Shown piece by piece: positions 1 to 7,662 of a stretch of 64,000 bases of DNA. The position numbers and the translations under genes were made by a program. Position 1 is the stretch's first letter. Each line of letters opens with the position of its first letter. The stretch comes from Marispirochaeta sp. (lineage in GTDB: Bacteria > Spirochaetota > Spirochaetia > JC444 > Marispirochaetaceae), in assembly GCF_963668165.1 (NCBI RefSeq), contig NZ_OY764212.1, forward strand, positions 620,001 to 684,000. Reading direction: 5' to 3'. The notes below the pieces were generated by a model. It had not been told where the DNA came from and searched no databases. It saw nothing but the letters and a program-made list of their open reading frames with translations.

Positions 1-540
1 ATCGGTAAGCTCGTACTCCGGTACTTTGAACTGGATAAACTGTCCGGCAACCATGTTAATGGTCGAAGGTTCTTCCAGCGTGAGGGTTACCTCCTTAATA
101 TCGTGGGTCAGGTCCCGGATACGCTTAACCGTGGTGTCGTATTCCTTGACGTTAAAGAGCTCTTCCGGAATCCGGATGCGCATGTCCTGTTTTACCTTAA
201 GCTGACAAGAAAGCCGGACGTTCTTTTCCCGCTCCTCTTCGCTTATCCAGGGAAGCTCCGTGGGAAGATACTGCCCGGCGCCCTCCTCTATAACGACCTT
301 GCACAGACCGCAGGACCCCCGGCCGCCGCAGGCGGAAGGAATAAATACCTCCTGCTCCATCAGGGTACCCAGGAGGGGCTTTCCGCCGCGGACGGTATAT
401 TCGTGATCATCGTTAATGGTAAGCTTTACCTCGCCGTAATTGGCGATGGTCGCATCGGCGATTACCATCAGCAGGGCAAGAAACCCGGAAATAGCGGAAA
501 CAGCTCCAATACTGATTAAGAATGCAGACATGGGAAACAT
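1..540 (-). CDS. nqrF: Na+-translocating NADH:quinone reductase subunit F, N-terminal part (cut by window edge)
   Basis: NADH-oxidising entry subunit of the sodium-pumping NADH:quinone oxidoreductase, passing electrons from NADH through FAD and a 2Fe-2S centre. The visible 180 residues show one N-terminal membrane helix (about residues 4-28), then a plant-type ferredoxin domain with Cys ligands in SACGGRGSCGLCKV and a last Cys in RLSCQLKV, then the beginning of the FAD domain. The NADH-binding part lies beyond the window. The start is ATG at 540, 10 nt after the nqrE stop and behind a purine-rich AAGGGGG site; a second in-frame ATG at 531 is possible. It is the last visible gene of the nqrB-C-D-E-F operon. 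Presence of the FAD/NADH subunit is the main argument for Nqr rather than Rnf. Confidence 0.93.
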   Translation of the reverse strand, partial: MFPMSAFLISIGAVSAISGFLALLMVIADATIANYGEVKLTINDDHEYTVRGGKPLLGTLMEQEVFIPSACGGRGSCGLCKVVIEEGAGQYLPTELPWISEEEREKNVRLSCQLKVKQDMRIRIPEELFNVKEYDTTVKRIRDLTHDIKEVTLTLEEPSTINMVAGQFIQFKVPEYELTD

Positions 541-550
541 GGGGCCCCCT

Positions 551-1144
551 TTAATTGATGTTGATCATGCCGGTAAAACCCATAAAGGCCAGGGCCATCA
601 TGCCGGTGATAATCAATGTGATTCCGGCACCCTCCAGTCCACGGGGGACCTTCGCCTTGGCCAGCTTCTGCCGGATTCCTGCCATAGCCATTATTGCAAG
701 CCACCAGCCGAGCCCCGACCCGAGACCATAGAAAAAACTGGAAAGCATGGTATACTCCCGGATCACCATAAAAAGGCTCACACCCAGAATAGCACAGTTG
801 ACGGTGATCAGGGGGAGGAAGATTCCCAGCGAGGCATAGAGGGGTTCGGAAACCCGCTCGATTATCATCTCCACAAGCTGAACAAAGGCTGCGATCACAA
901 TAATGAATACGATAAACCGCAGATAGGTAAGTCCCAGGGGATCTAGAATAAAGTGGTACACCAGATAATTCAACAGACTGGTAGTTGCCATAACAAAGGT
1001 CACCGCCGTTCCCAGTCCCAGGGAGGTCTTGATTTCCCGGGAAACACTTAAGAAAGAGCACATCCCCAAATAATTGGTAAGAAGTATATTATTGGTAAAA
1101 ATGGCGCCGAAAAATATTGCCATTGCCAGTCCCCAGTCCATCAT
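551..1144 (-). CDS. nqrE: Na+-translocating NADH:quinone reductase subunit E
   Basis: Integral membrane subunit of the Nqr/Rnf sodium pump, 197 aa, the normal length for NqrE/RnfA. It has six predicted hydrophobic segments. The conserved TNNILLTNYLGMC stretch near residue 17 and VNCAILGVSLF near residue 115 each carry the Cys that, in this family, helps bind an iron centre between the NqrD and NqrE halves. The ATG overlaps the nqrD stop by 4 nt (ATGA), indicating translational coupling. Paralogous to NqrD. Family assignment is firm; NqrE and RnfA are hard to separate by sequence alone, and the adjacent nqrF decides the name. Confidence 0.95.
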   Translation of the reverse strand: MMDWGLAMAIFFGAIFTNNILLTNYLGMCSFLSVSREIKTSLGLGTAVTFVMATTSLLNYLVYHFILDPLGLTYLRFIVFIIVIAAFVQLVEMIIERVSEPLYASLGIFLPLITVNCAILGVSLFMVIREYTMLSSFFYGLGSGLGWWLAIMAMAGIRQKLAKAKVPRGLEGAGITLIITGMMALAFMGFTGMININ

Positions 1145-1758
1145 GCTTTGGCCTCCTCTTTTTCTTTCAGGAATACGCCCTTAACAACCCAGATAAAAAT
1201 CGCAAGCATGAAAAAGGCCCCCGGAGGCATTACCATGATAGCCCAGTTTATCCACCAGTCCCCCATGACCTGGAAACCGAATATTGTACCGGAACCCATA
1301 AGCTCCCGGAAAAAAGCGATTACAAGCAGGACATAGGAGTAACCAATGCCTGATGCCAGCCCGTCTATCAGGGAAATCCCCGGTGGATTGTTCAGGGCAA
1401 AAGCTTCGGCACGTCCCATAATAATACAGTTGGTAATTATCAGCCCAACATAGGGCCCGAGCTGACGGGAAATATCCGGCAGATAGGCCTTCAGTACGAT
1501 ATCTACGATAATTACATACGAAGCGATTATGAGGGTCTCCGCCATCATCCGTACACGGCTGGGTATCATCTTCCGCAGCAGGGAGACGGTAAATCCCGAC
1601 AGGGTCGTAGTAAAAAGTACCCCAAGACTCATGACCACGGTGTTTCTAAAATTATTGGTAACCGCAAGGGTTGAGCAGATCCCCAGGATCTGGGCGAATA
1701 CGGGATTATCGGCGCCTATGGCACCGACAAATACTTTCTTGGCCTGACCTCTGGCCAT
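1141..1758 (-). CDS. nqrD: Na+-translocating NADH:quinone reductase subunit D
   Basis: Membrane subunit of the Nqr/Rnf pump, 205 aa with about six transmembrane helices. Conserved segments visible are NPVFAQILGICSTLAVTN near the N-terminus and LIITNCIIMGRAEAFA near residue 107, which hold the paired cysteines of the intramembrane iron site. It pairs with NqrE in the core. It overlaps nqrE by 4 nt and touches nqrC by 1 nt (TAATG type), so the five genes are a tightly coupled operon. RnfE is the equivalent in Rnf complexes. Confidence 0.95.
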   Translation of the reverse strand: MARGQAKKVFVGAIGADNPVFAQILGICSTLAVTNNFRNTVVMSLGVLFTTTLSGFTVSLLRKMIPSRVRMMAETLIIASYVIIVDIVLKAYLPDISRQLGPYVGLIITNCIIMGRAEAFALNNPPGISLIDGLASGIGYSYVLLVIAFFRELMGSGTIFGFQVMGDWWINWAIMVMPPGAFFMLAIFIWVVKGVFLKEKEEAKA

Positions 1759-2363
1759 CAGCGCACCTCCTTAAGCAGTTGAGCCGCCCGGCCTGGGCTA
1801 TCGTTAATCATGTCCCGGACATAGTTTGATGTGTAGGTTGCCCCGGTTATGGCGTTAACTTCATCGGGACCGGTATCTTCCTTGTCTTCCCGGACCAGAG
1901 AAAAAGGCGGGGTTTTGTCCCTGAACTGAATCTTGAACCACTCCTCTTCTATACGGGCACCGAGTCCGGGGGTTTCGTTCTGTTTTATAAAGTCTATCCC
2001 CGTCATGGTCTTCAGGTCTTCGTCAAAGCCGATGAGGGCCTCGATTTCTCCCCACAGACCGGGGCCGGTGACACGAAAAGCATAGCTTTCCCCCCCCTCG
2101 ACCTCGAAAACACCGGGCTTACCGTCAACCATATACTCCTTCACATGCTCGCTATAAACCCGGTTTATCTCACTGTTAGTCTCCGGAATCGAAATCCCCG
2201 CACTAAAGAGGACCGCCTTTTTAAGGTAGATGGTCTCGTTCTCCTCCACCAGGGAGGCGGTCTGCAGATAGATCCCCGAGATGGCCGAGATGAACACAAC
2301 AGTTATCAGCACCATGAACAGAATCGGATAAACTCTTTCCTTGAAAAAAGATACCTCCTGCAT
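1758..2363 (-). CDS. nqrC: Na+-translocating NADH:quinone reductase subunit C (FMN-binding)
   Basis: Subunit carrying covalently bound FMN outside the cytoplasm. The protein has a single N-terminal membrane anchor (about residues 13-33) and a soluble FMN_bind domain. The flavinylation motif is NAITGATYTSN, with Thr about residue 176 as the predicted phosphoester-linked residue (the S/T-G-A-T motif). At 201 aa it is shorter than classical Vibrio NqrC (about 257 aa) and close to RnfG. It shares bases with both neighbours. Flavinylation would need an ApbE-type transferase, which is not in the window. Confidence 0.92.
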   Translation of the reverse strand: MQEVSFFKERVYPILFMVLITVVFISAISGIYLQTASLVEENETIYLKKAVLFSAGISIPETNSEINRVYSEHVKEYMVDGKPGVFEVEGGESYAFRVTGPGLWGEIEALIGFDEDLKTMTGIDFIKQNETPGLGARIEEEWFKIQFRDKTPPFSLVREDKEDTGPDEVNAITGATYTSNYVRDMINDSPGRAAQLLKEVR

Positions 2364-3331
2364 TATACCGCTCCTTCAGCTTTCGCTTTAAGCCGCTTCC
2401 GATTCTCTACAATTGTATAGTTAAGAAGCGGGGCAAACATATTCGCCAGCAAGATTGCAAAGGTAATCCCTTCCGGCCATATGGAGAAGGTCCGTATCAG
2501 GACCGTCAGAATTCCGATAAAGGCGCCGTAGATCCAGCGCCCCAGGTTGGTCGTCTGAGCAGAGGAAACGGGGTCCGTAGCCATGTACATCATACCAAAG
2601 AGAATGCTTCCTGCAAAAAGAGCGTAGTGAGGTGCGATCGTCCCCTGAACACCGGAAAAGAACAGGATACTCTGCATTCCAATAAACCCGAGAAGCCCCG
2701 GCACTACAATATGCCAGGAAGCTGTCTTCTGTATCATAAGAATAAGACCGGTTATAATAATCAATACAGCGGATGTTTCCCCCAGAGAACCGGCGGTGGA
2801 ACCGACCAGGAGGTCCATGAAGGGAACTGCTTTTCCCGCTGCAAGATCGACCAGCGGCGTGGCTTGAGAAACAGTATCAACCGCAGGCTGCCAGGCAACA
2901 AAGCCTCCCAGAACCCCTCCGACGGGCTGAACAAAACGCGAAGAGAGGTGATAGCCGAAACTCGCGTAGATAAATGCCCGTCCGGAAATCGCAGGATTAA
3001 ACACATTGCGGCCAAAACCGCCGAAAACCATTTTTCCGAAAACAACCCCGAAGGCTATGCCTACCGCGGCAATCCAGAATGGAATCGTAGGAGGAAGGGA
3101 GAGAGCGAAGAGAAAATTGGTTACGAAAACCGCAGATGAAACCTTCTGTTTGCCCCCCCGAACAAAGAGATACTCCGCAAGAAAACCAACGACATTCACC
3201 ACCGCTAAAACCGCGAGAGAGCGCCAGCCGTAAAAATAGACTGAAGCGATCACCAGGGGTATCAGAGCATAAACAACCTTGAGCATGATTGGCTGCTTCT
3301 GGATAACGCTATTTATTTTTGCCATTTTCAT
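2363..3331 (-). CDS. nqrB: Na+-translocating NADH:quinone reductase subunit B (RnfD-like length)
   Basis: Large membrane subunit with about nine or ten helices that carries covalent FMN and riboflavin sites. The FMN attachment motif reads DTVSQATPL, with Thr about residue 158 as the expected linkage (S-Q-A-T in place of S-G-A-T). GRNVFNPAISGRAF near residue 107 is also typical. It is 322 aa, against about 415 for Vibrio NqrB, so it is closer to RnfD. It is first in the operon; nqrA does not lie upstream, where an unrelated gene is divergent. The start ATG at 3331 follows AAAGGA by no spacer at all and lies 6 nt from a TATAGT box; an ATG two codons later is an alternative. Confidence 0.92.
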   Translation of the reverse strand: MKMAKINSVIQKQPIMLKVVYALIPLVIASVYFYGWRSLAVLAVVNVVGFLAEYLFVRGGKQKVSSAVFVTNFLFALSLPPTIPFWIAAVGIAFGVVFGKMVFGGFGRNVFNPAISGRAFIYASFGYHLSSRFVQPVGGVLGGFVAWQPAVDTVSQATPLVDLAAGKAVPFMDLLVGSTAGSLGETSAVLIIITGLILMIQKTASWHIVVPGLLGFIGMQSILFFSGVQGTIAPHYALFAGSILFGMMYMATDPVSSAQTTNLGRWIYGAFIGILTVLIRTFSIWPEGITFAILLANMFAPLLNYTIVENRKRLKAKAEGAV

Positions 3332-3337
3332 TCCTTT

Positions 3338-3365
3338 ACTATATATAACTCCAGAGAAAAGTCAA
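3338..3365 (-). promoter_or_regulatory. Proximal promoter of nqr operon (possible leaderless start)
   Basis: On the minus strand TTGACT (3360-3365), a 16-nt spacer and TATAGT (3338-3343) end only 6 nt before the nqrB ATG. Initiation about 7 nt downstream of the -10 box would put the mRNA 5' end at or inside the start codon. Seen in sequence; use is inferred. Confidence 0.45.
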
Positions 3366-3388
3366 TTTAAAGCCTTTTTACTGTTTCA

Positions 3389-3417
3389 ATATAGAGATTC
3401 CGCAAGTTTAACGTCAA
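3389..3417 (-). promoter_or_regulatory. Distal sigma70-type promoter of nqr operon
   Basis: On the minus strand TTGACG (3412-3417), an 18-nt spacer and TATATT (3389-3394). It would give a 5' leader of roughly 50 nt before nqrB, so the operon may have a leadered and a leaderless transcript. Consensus match only. Confidence 0.45.
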
Positions 3418-3439
3418 AGAAAAAAGAGAATTTCCCACC

Positions 3440-3458
3440 GGTAATTATTATTAGTACC
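3440..3458 (+). promoter_or_regulatory. Palindromic element GGTAATTATTATTAGTACC, also found in part before tpx
   Basis: A 19-nt near-palindrome (GGTA ... TACC ends) about 100 nt before the FMN-binding stress gene at 3558. Its left part GGTAATTATTA and right part TTAGTA recur, 3 nt further apart, at 9096-9115 upstream of the thiol peroxidase gene. Shared position before two redox genes suggests an operator for a common regulator, possibly Fur/PerR type; the regulator is unknown. Confidence 0.35.
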
Positions 3459-3557
3459 TTAACGATGAACGGTGTTTGCCGGTACGACCAATTTATACTA
3501 TTTTTATCAGGTTACTTATCGACCGGTTCTACATTGATCAGAAAACAGGAGTGAAAA

Positions 3558-3998
3558 ATGACGAAATCAGCTTTCATGCAGGAACTCGAAAACATGCTGG
3601 ATATCGCAAAGACAGCGATTCTCGCCACTGTCAGCGGGGATGGAATTCCCGCCATGCGCTGGATGACTCCCACGGTAATTCGCGGACGTTCAGGGGCGCT
3701 GTACGCTGTGACATCCCGCACTTTTGCCAAGAGCGAACACCTGACAAAAAATGCCAATGTTCAGTGGATGATACAAAGCAAGTCCCTGGACAAGATTGTT
3801 ACTGTAACCGGCAAGGTTAATGTGATTGAGAACTCAGCTATGAAAGCAGAGGTACTGGAGGCTATCGGCCCGCGGCTTCCTGTTTTTTGGCGGGTTAATC
3901 CCGATCCTGCAAACCTTGTAGTTCTGGAGACTATTCTTACCGAAGGGACTGTATTCACTCCCATGAAAGGCAGCAAGGATACGGCAAAATTCAACTAA
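3558..3998 (+). CDS. Pyridoxamine 5'-phosphate oxidase-like FMN-binding protein
   Basis: 146-aa single-domain protein of the PNPOx-like split beta-barrel superfamily (general stress protein 26 / COG3871 type), expected to bind FMN or another flavin and reduce small molecules in the cytoplasm. Typical features are the N-terminal helix, ILATVSGDGIPAMRWMTP as the first barrel strands, and TSRTFAKSEHLTKN leading to the flavin-phosphate loop. It starts with ATG behind CAGGAGTG, ends 14 nt before pdhA and reads in the same direction, so it may be cotranscribed with the pyruvate dehydrogenase genes. Substrate cannot be told from sequence. Confidence 0.82.
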   Translation: MTKSAFMQELENMLDIAKTAILATVSGDGIPAMRWMTPTVIRGRSGALYAVTSRTFAKSEHLTKNANVQWMIQSKSLDKIVTVTGKVNVIENSAMKAEVLEAIGPRLPVFWRVNPDPANLVVLETILTEGTVFTPMKGSKDTAKFN

Positions 3999-4012
3999 GC
4001 CAAGGAGGCTCC

Positions 4013-4993
4013 ATGAGTCTGGTAAAGAAATACGGAAAAGAGACAACTCTCTCCCTGCTTCGGAATATGCTTCTGATGCGACGTTTTGAGGAAAAAGCGG
4101 GTCAGATGTACGGCCTGCGAAAAATCGGCGGCTTCTGTCACCTGTATATCGGACAGGAAGCGGTTGCTGCAGGGACCATCGGGGCGCTGGATTTAAAAAG
4201 CGATTACGTGATTGGGGCCTACCGCGACCATGGGCACGCCCTGTCGGTGGGAATGGACCCCAAGGTAATTATGGCGGAACTCTACGGCAAGTCAACCGGC
4301 TGCTCAAAAGGCAAAGGTGGATCCATGCACATGTATTCTGCCGAAAAACACATGCTCGGGGGCAACGGTATTGTGGGCAGCCAGATACCCGTTGGAACCG
4401 GGGTCGCCTGGAAGATTAAATACCTGGAAGAAAAGGGTGTAGTCCTCTGCTATTTCGGCGACGGGGCCATTCACCAGGGAGCATTTCACGAGAGCCTCAA
4501 CCTGGCGAAGATTCACAATCTTCCCATTATCTACATCGTGGAAAATAACCAGTACGGCATGGGTACCGATTTTAAGCGTGTATCTGCAGTCCATGATCTG
4601 GCCCGCATGGGTTACGCCTACGATATACCGGGTAAGCAGCTCAACGGAATGCAGGTCATGGAGGTCTACGACGAGTTTGTAAACGCCGTCAAAAGTATCA
4701 GGGAAAAACCCCATCCTCTTTTCTACGAAATCAAGACCTATCGGTACCGCGGACATTCCATGAGCGATCCTGCCAAGTATCGAACACCTGAGGAACTTGA
4801 AGAGTATAAACAGCAGGACCCGATACCAATACTCCTGAAAGAGATGCAGGAAGAAAAACTCATCACCGAGAAGGAGTACAAGAAGATGGATGATGAGATC
4901 AAGGCTATTTGTGATGAGTCGGTGGATTTTGCGGAAAAGAGTCCCGAGCCTGAACTTTCCGCGCTTTACGAAGATGTCTTCGCTGAAGCCTGA
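4013..4993 (+). CDS. pdhA: Pyruvate dehydrogenase E1 component, alpha subunit
   Basis: TPP-dependent E1 alpha, catalysing with PdhB the decarboxylation of pyruvate and reductive acetylation of lipoyl-E2. 326 aa, usual for the heterodimeric type. The thiamine diphosphate/Mg motif is GDGAIHQGAFHESLNLA ending at VENNQYG (about residues 148-183). The phosphorylation-loop equivalent YRYRGHSMSDPAKYR is near residue 243. The ATG follows CCAAGGAGGCTCC, a strong site. It is first of four pdh genes in E1a-E1b-E2-E3 order. The E1 substrate (pyruvate, branched-chain oxoacid or acetoin) is inferred; the high similarity to bacterial PDH alpha favours pyruvate. Confidence 0.93.
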   Translation: MSLVKKYGKETTLSLLRNMLLMRRFEEKAGQMYGLRKIGGFCHLYIGQEAVAAGTIGALDLKSDYVIGAYRDHGHALSVGMDPKVIMAELYGKSTGCSKGKGGSMHMYSAEKHMLGGNGIVGSQIPVGTGVAWKIKYLEEKGVVLCYFGDGAIHQGAFHESLNLAKIHNLPIIYIVENNQYGMGTDFKRVSAVHDLARMGYAYDIPGKQLNGMQVMEVYDEFVNAVKSIREKPHPLFYEIKTYRYRGHSMSDPAKYRTPEELEEYKQQDPIPILLKEMQEEKLITEKEYKKMDDEIKAICDESVDFAEKSPEPELSALYEDVFAEA

Positions 4994-5034
4994 ACCGGGG
5001 TACATCTGCCACCGTAAACAAGGAGGAATCAAAA

Positions 5035-6018
5035 ATGCCGGTAATTACATTCAGAGAAGCATTACGACAGGCGATGGACGAGGAAATGGCCCGGGACGAA
5101 CGGGTTTTTCTGCTGGGAGAAGAGGTCGCCCAATATAATGGCGCCTACAAGGTGACCCAGGGTTTGTGGGAAAAATACGGAGATAAGCGGGTCGTCGATA
5201 CTCCCATAACCGAGGAGGGCTTCACCGGCCTCGGGGTCGGCGCAGCCATGGTGGGGTTACGTCCCATCGTTGAATGGATGACCGTTAATTTTGCCCTGAT
5301 GGCCTATGATCAGGTTGTATCCAATGCGTCCAAGACCCGCTATATGTCGGGCGGTCAGTTCAATTTTCCCATGGTCATGCGGGGGCCTAACGGACCTGCA
5401 GAATACCTGGCCGCCCAGCACTCTCAGGCTCTGCAGTCAATATTCGCCCACCTTCCGGGGCTGAAGGTTGTCTCGCCCTCGACTCCTTACGACGCCAAGG
5501 GATTGCTGAAAACATCCATTCGGGACGATAACCCGGTTATCTTTCTCGAGGGTGAGCTGATGTACGCCTGGAAAGGAGAGGTTCCCGAAGAGGAGTACCT
5601 TATACCTCTGGGCAAGGCGGATATAAAGCGGGAAGGAAGCGATCTTACCTTGGTCAGCTATGGAAAACCAATGAGGGTAACCCTTGAGGCTGCGGAAAAG
5701 CTTGCGGGGGAAGGGATCAATGCAGAGGTAATCGACCTGCGTAGCATCAAGCCTCTTGATGAAGAAGCGGTTTACGCCTCGGTGCGCAAAACCCATCGCT
5801 GCGTAATAGTGGAGGAGTCATGGCCGTTTGCATCAGTCGGCTCCCACCTGGGATGGCTTATTTCGAAAAACGCTTTTGACTACCTTGATGCCCCGGTGGA
5901 GATGGTTTCTTCCGAAGAGGTACCAATGCCTTATAACCACAAGCTGGAGCTCGCGGTTCAACCCCAGGTACCCAAAATCGTCGCGTCAGCCAAAAGGGTT
6001 CTCTACCTGGACGATTGA
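5035..6018 (+). CDS. pdhB: Pyruvate dehydrogenase E1 component, beta subunit
   Basis: 327-aa partner of PdhA. The N-terminal pyrimidine-binding half contains LLGEEVAQYNGAYKVTQGL (the catalytic Glu region) and DTPITEEGFTGLGVGAA; the C-terminal transketolase half contains VIDLRSIKPLDEEA and VEESWPFASVGSHL. The start ATG is preceded by AACAAGGAGGAATC, a near-perfect ribosome site. It lies 41 nt after pdhA and 26 nt before the E2 start, clearly one operon. The E1 forms an alpha2-beta2 tetramer bound to the E2 peripheral-subunit-binding domain. Confidence 0.94.
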   Translation: MPVITFREALRQAMDEEMARDERVFLLGEEVAQYNGAYKVTQGLWEKYGDKRVVDTPITEEGFTGLGVGAAMVGLRPIVEWMTVNFALMAYDQVVSNASKTRYMSGGQFNFPMVMRGPNGPAEYLAAQHSQALQSIFAHLPGLKVVSPSTPYDAKGLLKTSIRDDNPVIFLEGELMYAWKGEVPEEEYLIPLGKADIKREGSDLTLVSYGKPMRVTLEAAEKLAGEGINAEVIDLRSIKPLDEEAVYASVRKTHRCVIVEESWPFASVGSHLGWLISKNAFDYLDAPVEMVSSEEVPMPYNHKLELAVQPQVPKIVASAKRVLYLDD

Positions 6019-6044
6019 GGATCAATAAAGGAGTAGGAAGAAGT

Positions 6045-7349
6045 ATGGCAGAACAGGTATTAATGCTGGCCCTCTCTCCAACTATGGAAGAGGGAACCGT
6101 AGCAACATGGAAAAAGAAAGAAGGGGACAAGATATCCCAGGGTGACGTAATCTGCGAAGTCGAAACCGATAAAGCGACCATGGATTACGAAAGCGTTCAA
6201 GAGGGGGTATTGCTGAAGATTCTGGTACCCGAAGGAGGTGATGCCGCCGTCGGGCTCCCCATCGCCATTATTGGTGAGGAGGGAGAGGATATCTCGGATC
6301 TGGAAAAAGAGACCGCAGAAGCCGCTGACAAGTCCGGAGAAAAAGAAGAGGCTGCTGAAGATGCCTCACCCGCGACATCTGAAAAGAAAACTGAAGAAAA
6401 AAAGCAGGTACCGGAATCCAAGCCGGAAAAAGATGAAACACCGTCCCGGAACAGAACTGTGGAACAGGATACTACTTCTTCGACAGACGACGGATGGGTA
6501 AAAGCTTCTCCCCTGGCCAGGGAAATTGCCCGTCAGAGAGGTATTGATATTTCCGCCGTTAAGGGCAGCGGTCCCGGCGGACGGATTGTTAAAAAGGATG
6601 TCGAGTCCGCACCGGCCCGGATCGGACGCCCCGCAGGCGCAGCCTTTACACAGGCACAGACTGCAGGAGAAGACCGGGTAGTCAAGGTTTCTAAGATGCG
6701 CAAAGCCATATCCGGCCGCCTGACTGAGTCCAAGTTCTCGGCCCCTCACTTTTACCTGAATCTCTCAGTCAGGGGTGAAGCCCTGATGGAGGCACGAAAA
6801 GGAATAAATGCGGCTCTGCCGGAAAAGATATCGGTTAACGCGTTTATCATAAAGCTTGCGGCTGAGGCTTTAAAGCGACATTCCCGGGTAAACGCCTCCT
6901 GGGAGGGCGATACAATACGAGAGTTCGGCTCCGTTGATATCGGGCTGGCAGTAGCCCTGGAAGACGGGCTCATTACTCCGGTAGTACGCAACTGCGGCAG
7001 CAAGGGAATCGTGGAGATCGACGGGGAACTGAAGGAACTGATTCCCAGGGCCCAGGAAGGCAAGCTTGCCCCGGAAGAATACACCGGAGCAGGATTTTCC
7101 ATCAGCAATCTGGGGTCCTTTGGTATCGAAGAGTTTACCGCAATTATTAATCCTCCTGGCTCCGCTATTCTTGCAGTCGGTGCTCTGAACAAGACACCTG
7201 TTGTCGAGGCGGACGGCAGCCTTGGGGCAGGACTGGTGATGAAGTTTACCCTCTCCTGCGATCATAGAGTAATAGACGGGGCGGAAGGAGCACGGTTCAT
7301 GACAACCCTCAAGAACAACTTTGAAAACCCCATGTCGGCACTGCTGTAG
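6045..7349 (+). CDS. pdhC: Pyruvate dehydrogenase E2, dihydrolipoamide acetyltransferase
   Basis: 434-aa E2 core: transfers the acetyl group from lipoamide to CoA. Order: one lipoyl domain (residues 1-80, lipoylated Lys in VETDKATMDY about residue 43), an acidic Glu/Lys/Pro-rich linker (about 85-145), a peripheral-subunit-binding domain (SPLAREIARQRGIDISAVKG, about 155-190), and the catalytic domain with the DHRVIDGAEGARF active-site motif near the C-terminus. ATG at 6045 follows AAAGGAGTAGGAAG; an in-frame TTG 30 nt upstream overlaps pdhB and has no ribosome site. E3 follows only after a 313-nt repeat-filled gap, which is unusual for this otherwise tight operon. Confidence 0.95.
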   Translation: MAEQVLMLALSPTMEEGTVATWKKKEGDKISQGDVICEVETDKATMDYESVQEGVLLKILVPEGGDAAVGLPIAIIGEEGEDISDLEKETAEAADKSGEKEEAAEDASPATSEKKTEEKKQVPESKPEKDETPSRNRTVEQDTTSSTDDGWVKASPLAREIARQRGIDISAVKGSGPGGRIVKKDVESAPARIGRPAGAAFTQAQTAGEDRVVKVSKMRKAISGRLTESKFSAPHFYLNLSVRGEALMEARKGINAALPEKISVNAFIIKLAAEALKRHSRVNASWEGDTIREFGSVDIGLAVALEDGLITPVVRNCGSKGIVEIDGELKELIPRAQEGKLAPEEYTGAGFSISNLGSFGIEEFTAIINPPGSAILAVGALNKTPVVEADGSLGAGLVMKFTLSCDHRVIDGAEGARFMTTLKNNFENPMSALL

Positions 7350-7372
7350 TTAGTGCAGGTCAGGGAAGCAGA

Positions 7373-7650
7373 GCAGAGTCGGAGGACAGGAATCGTCCGA
7401 TGGCGACCGAAAAAAAAGCGAAAGGACGGGTTCCCCGGGCTTTCGCGCCATGCAAAGCGGAGCCGGAGGCAGAATGCCGATGGCGACCGAAAAAAGCGAA
7501 AGGACGGGTTCCCCGGGCTTTCGCGCCATGCAAAGCGGAGCCGGAGGCAGAATGCCGATGGCGACCGAAAAAAGCGAAAGGACGGGTTCCCCGGGCTTTC
7601 GCGCCATGCAAAGCGGAGCCGGAGGCAGAATGCCGATGGCGACCGAAAAA
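7373..7650 (+). repeat. 78-bp tandem repeat with internal hairpins between pdhC and lpdA
   Basis: Three head-to-tail copies, at 7399-7478 (80 nt, two extra A), 7479-7556 and 7557-7634 (78 nt each and identical), followed by a 16-nt partial copy and preceded by a degenerate half-copy at about 7373-7398. Each copy holds the inverted repeat GCGAAAG...CTTTCGC (for example 7496-7502 with 7518-7524), with a further CGGG/CCCG pairing inside, plus a second pair CGCCAT...ATGGCG spanning copies. Because 78 is divisible by three, open frames run through the array on both strands, but none has a start and ribosome site of its own. The array sits between the E2 stop and the E3 ribosome site, so it is transcribed. 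Role unknown: mRNA processing or stability, or a mobile palindromic repeat. Confidence 0.9.
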
Positions 7651-7662
7651 GAGGAGTTATGA

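Noticed and set aside
440..946. Plus-strand frames opposite nqrE/nqrF
   Set aside because: Antisense shadows of conserved membrane genes with no start signals.
6015..6044. TTG start extending E2 by 10 codons
   Set aside because: It overlaps pdhB, has no ribosome site, and the lipoyl domain starts normally at ATG 6045 behind GGAG.
7399..7634. CRISPR array
   Set aside because: Head-to-tail identical units without unique spacers and no cas genes; it is a tandem repeat.
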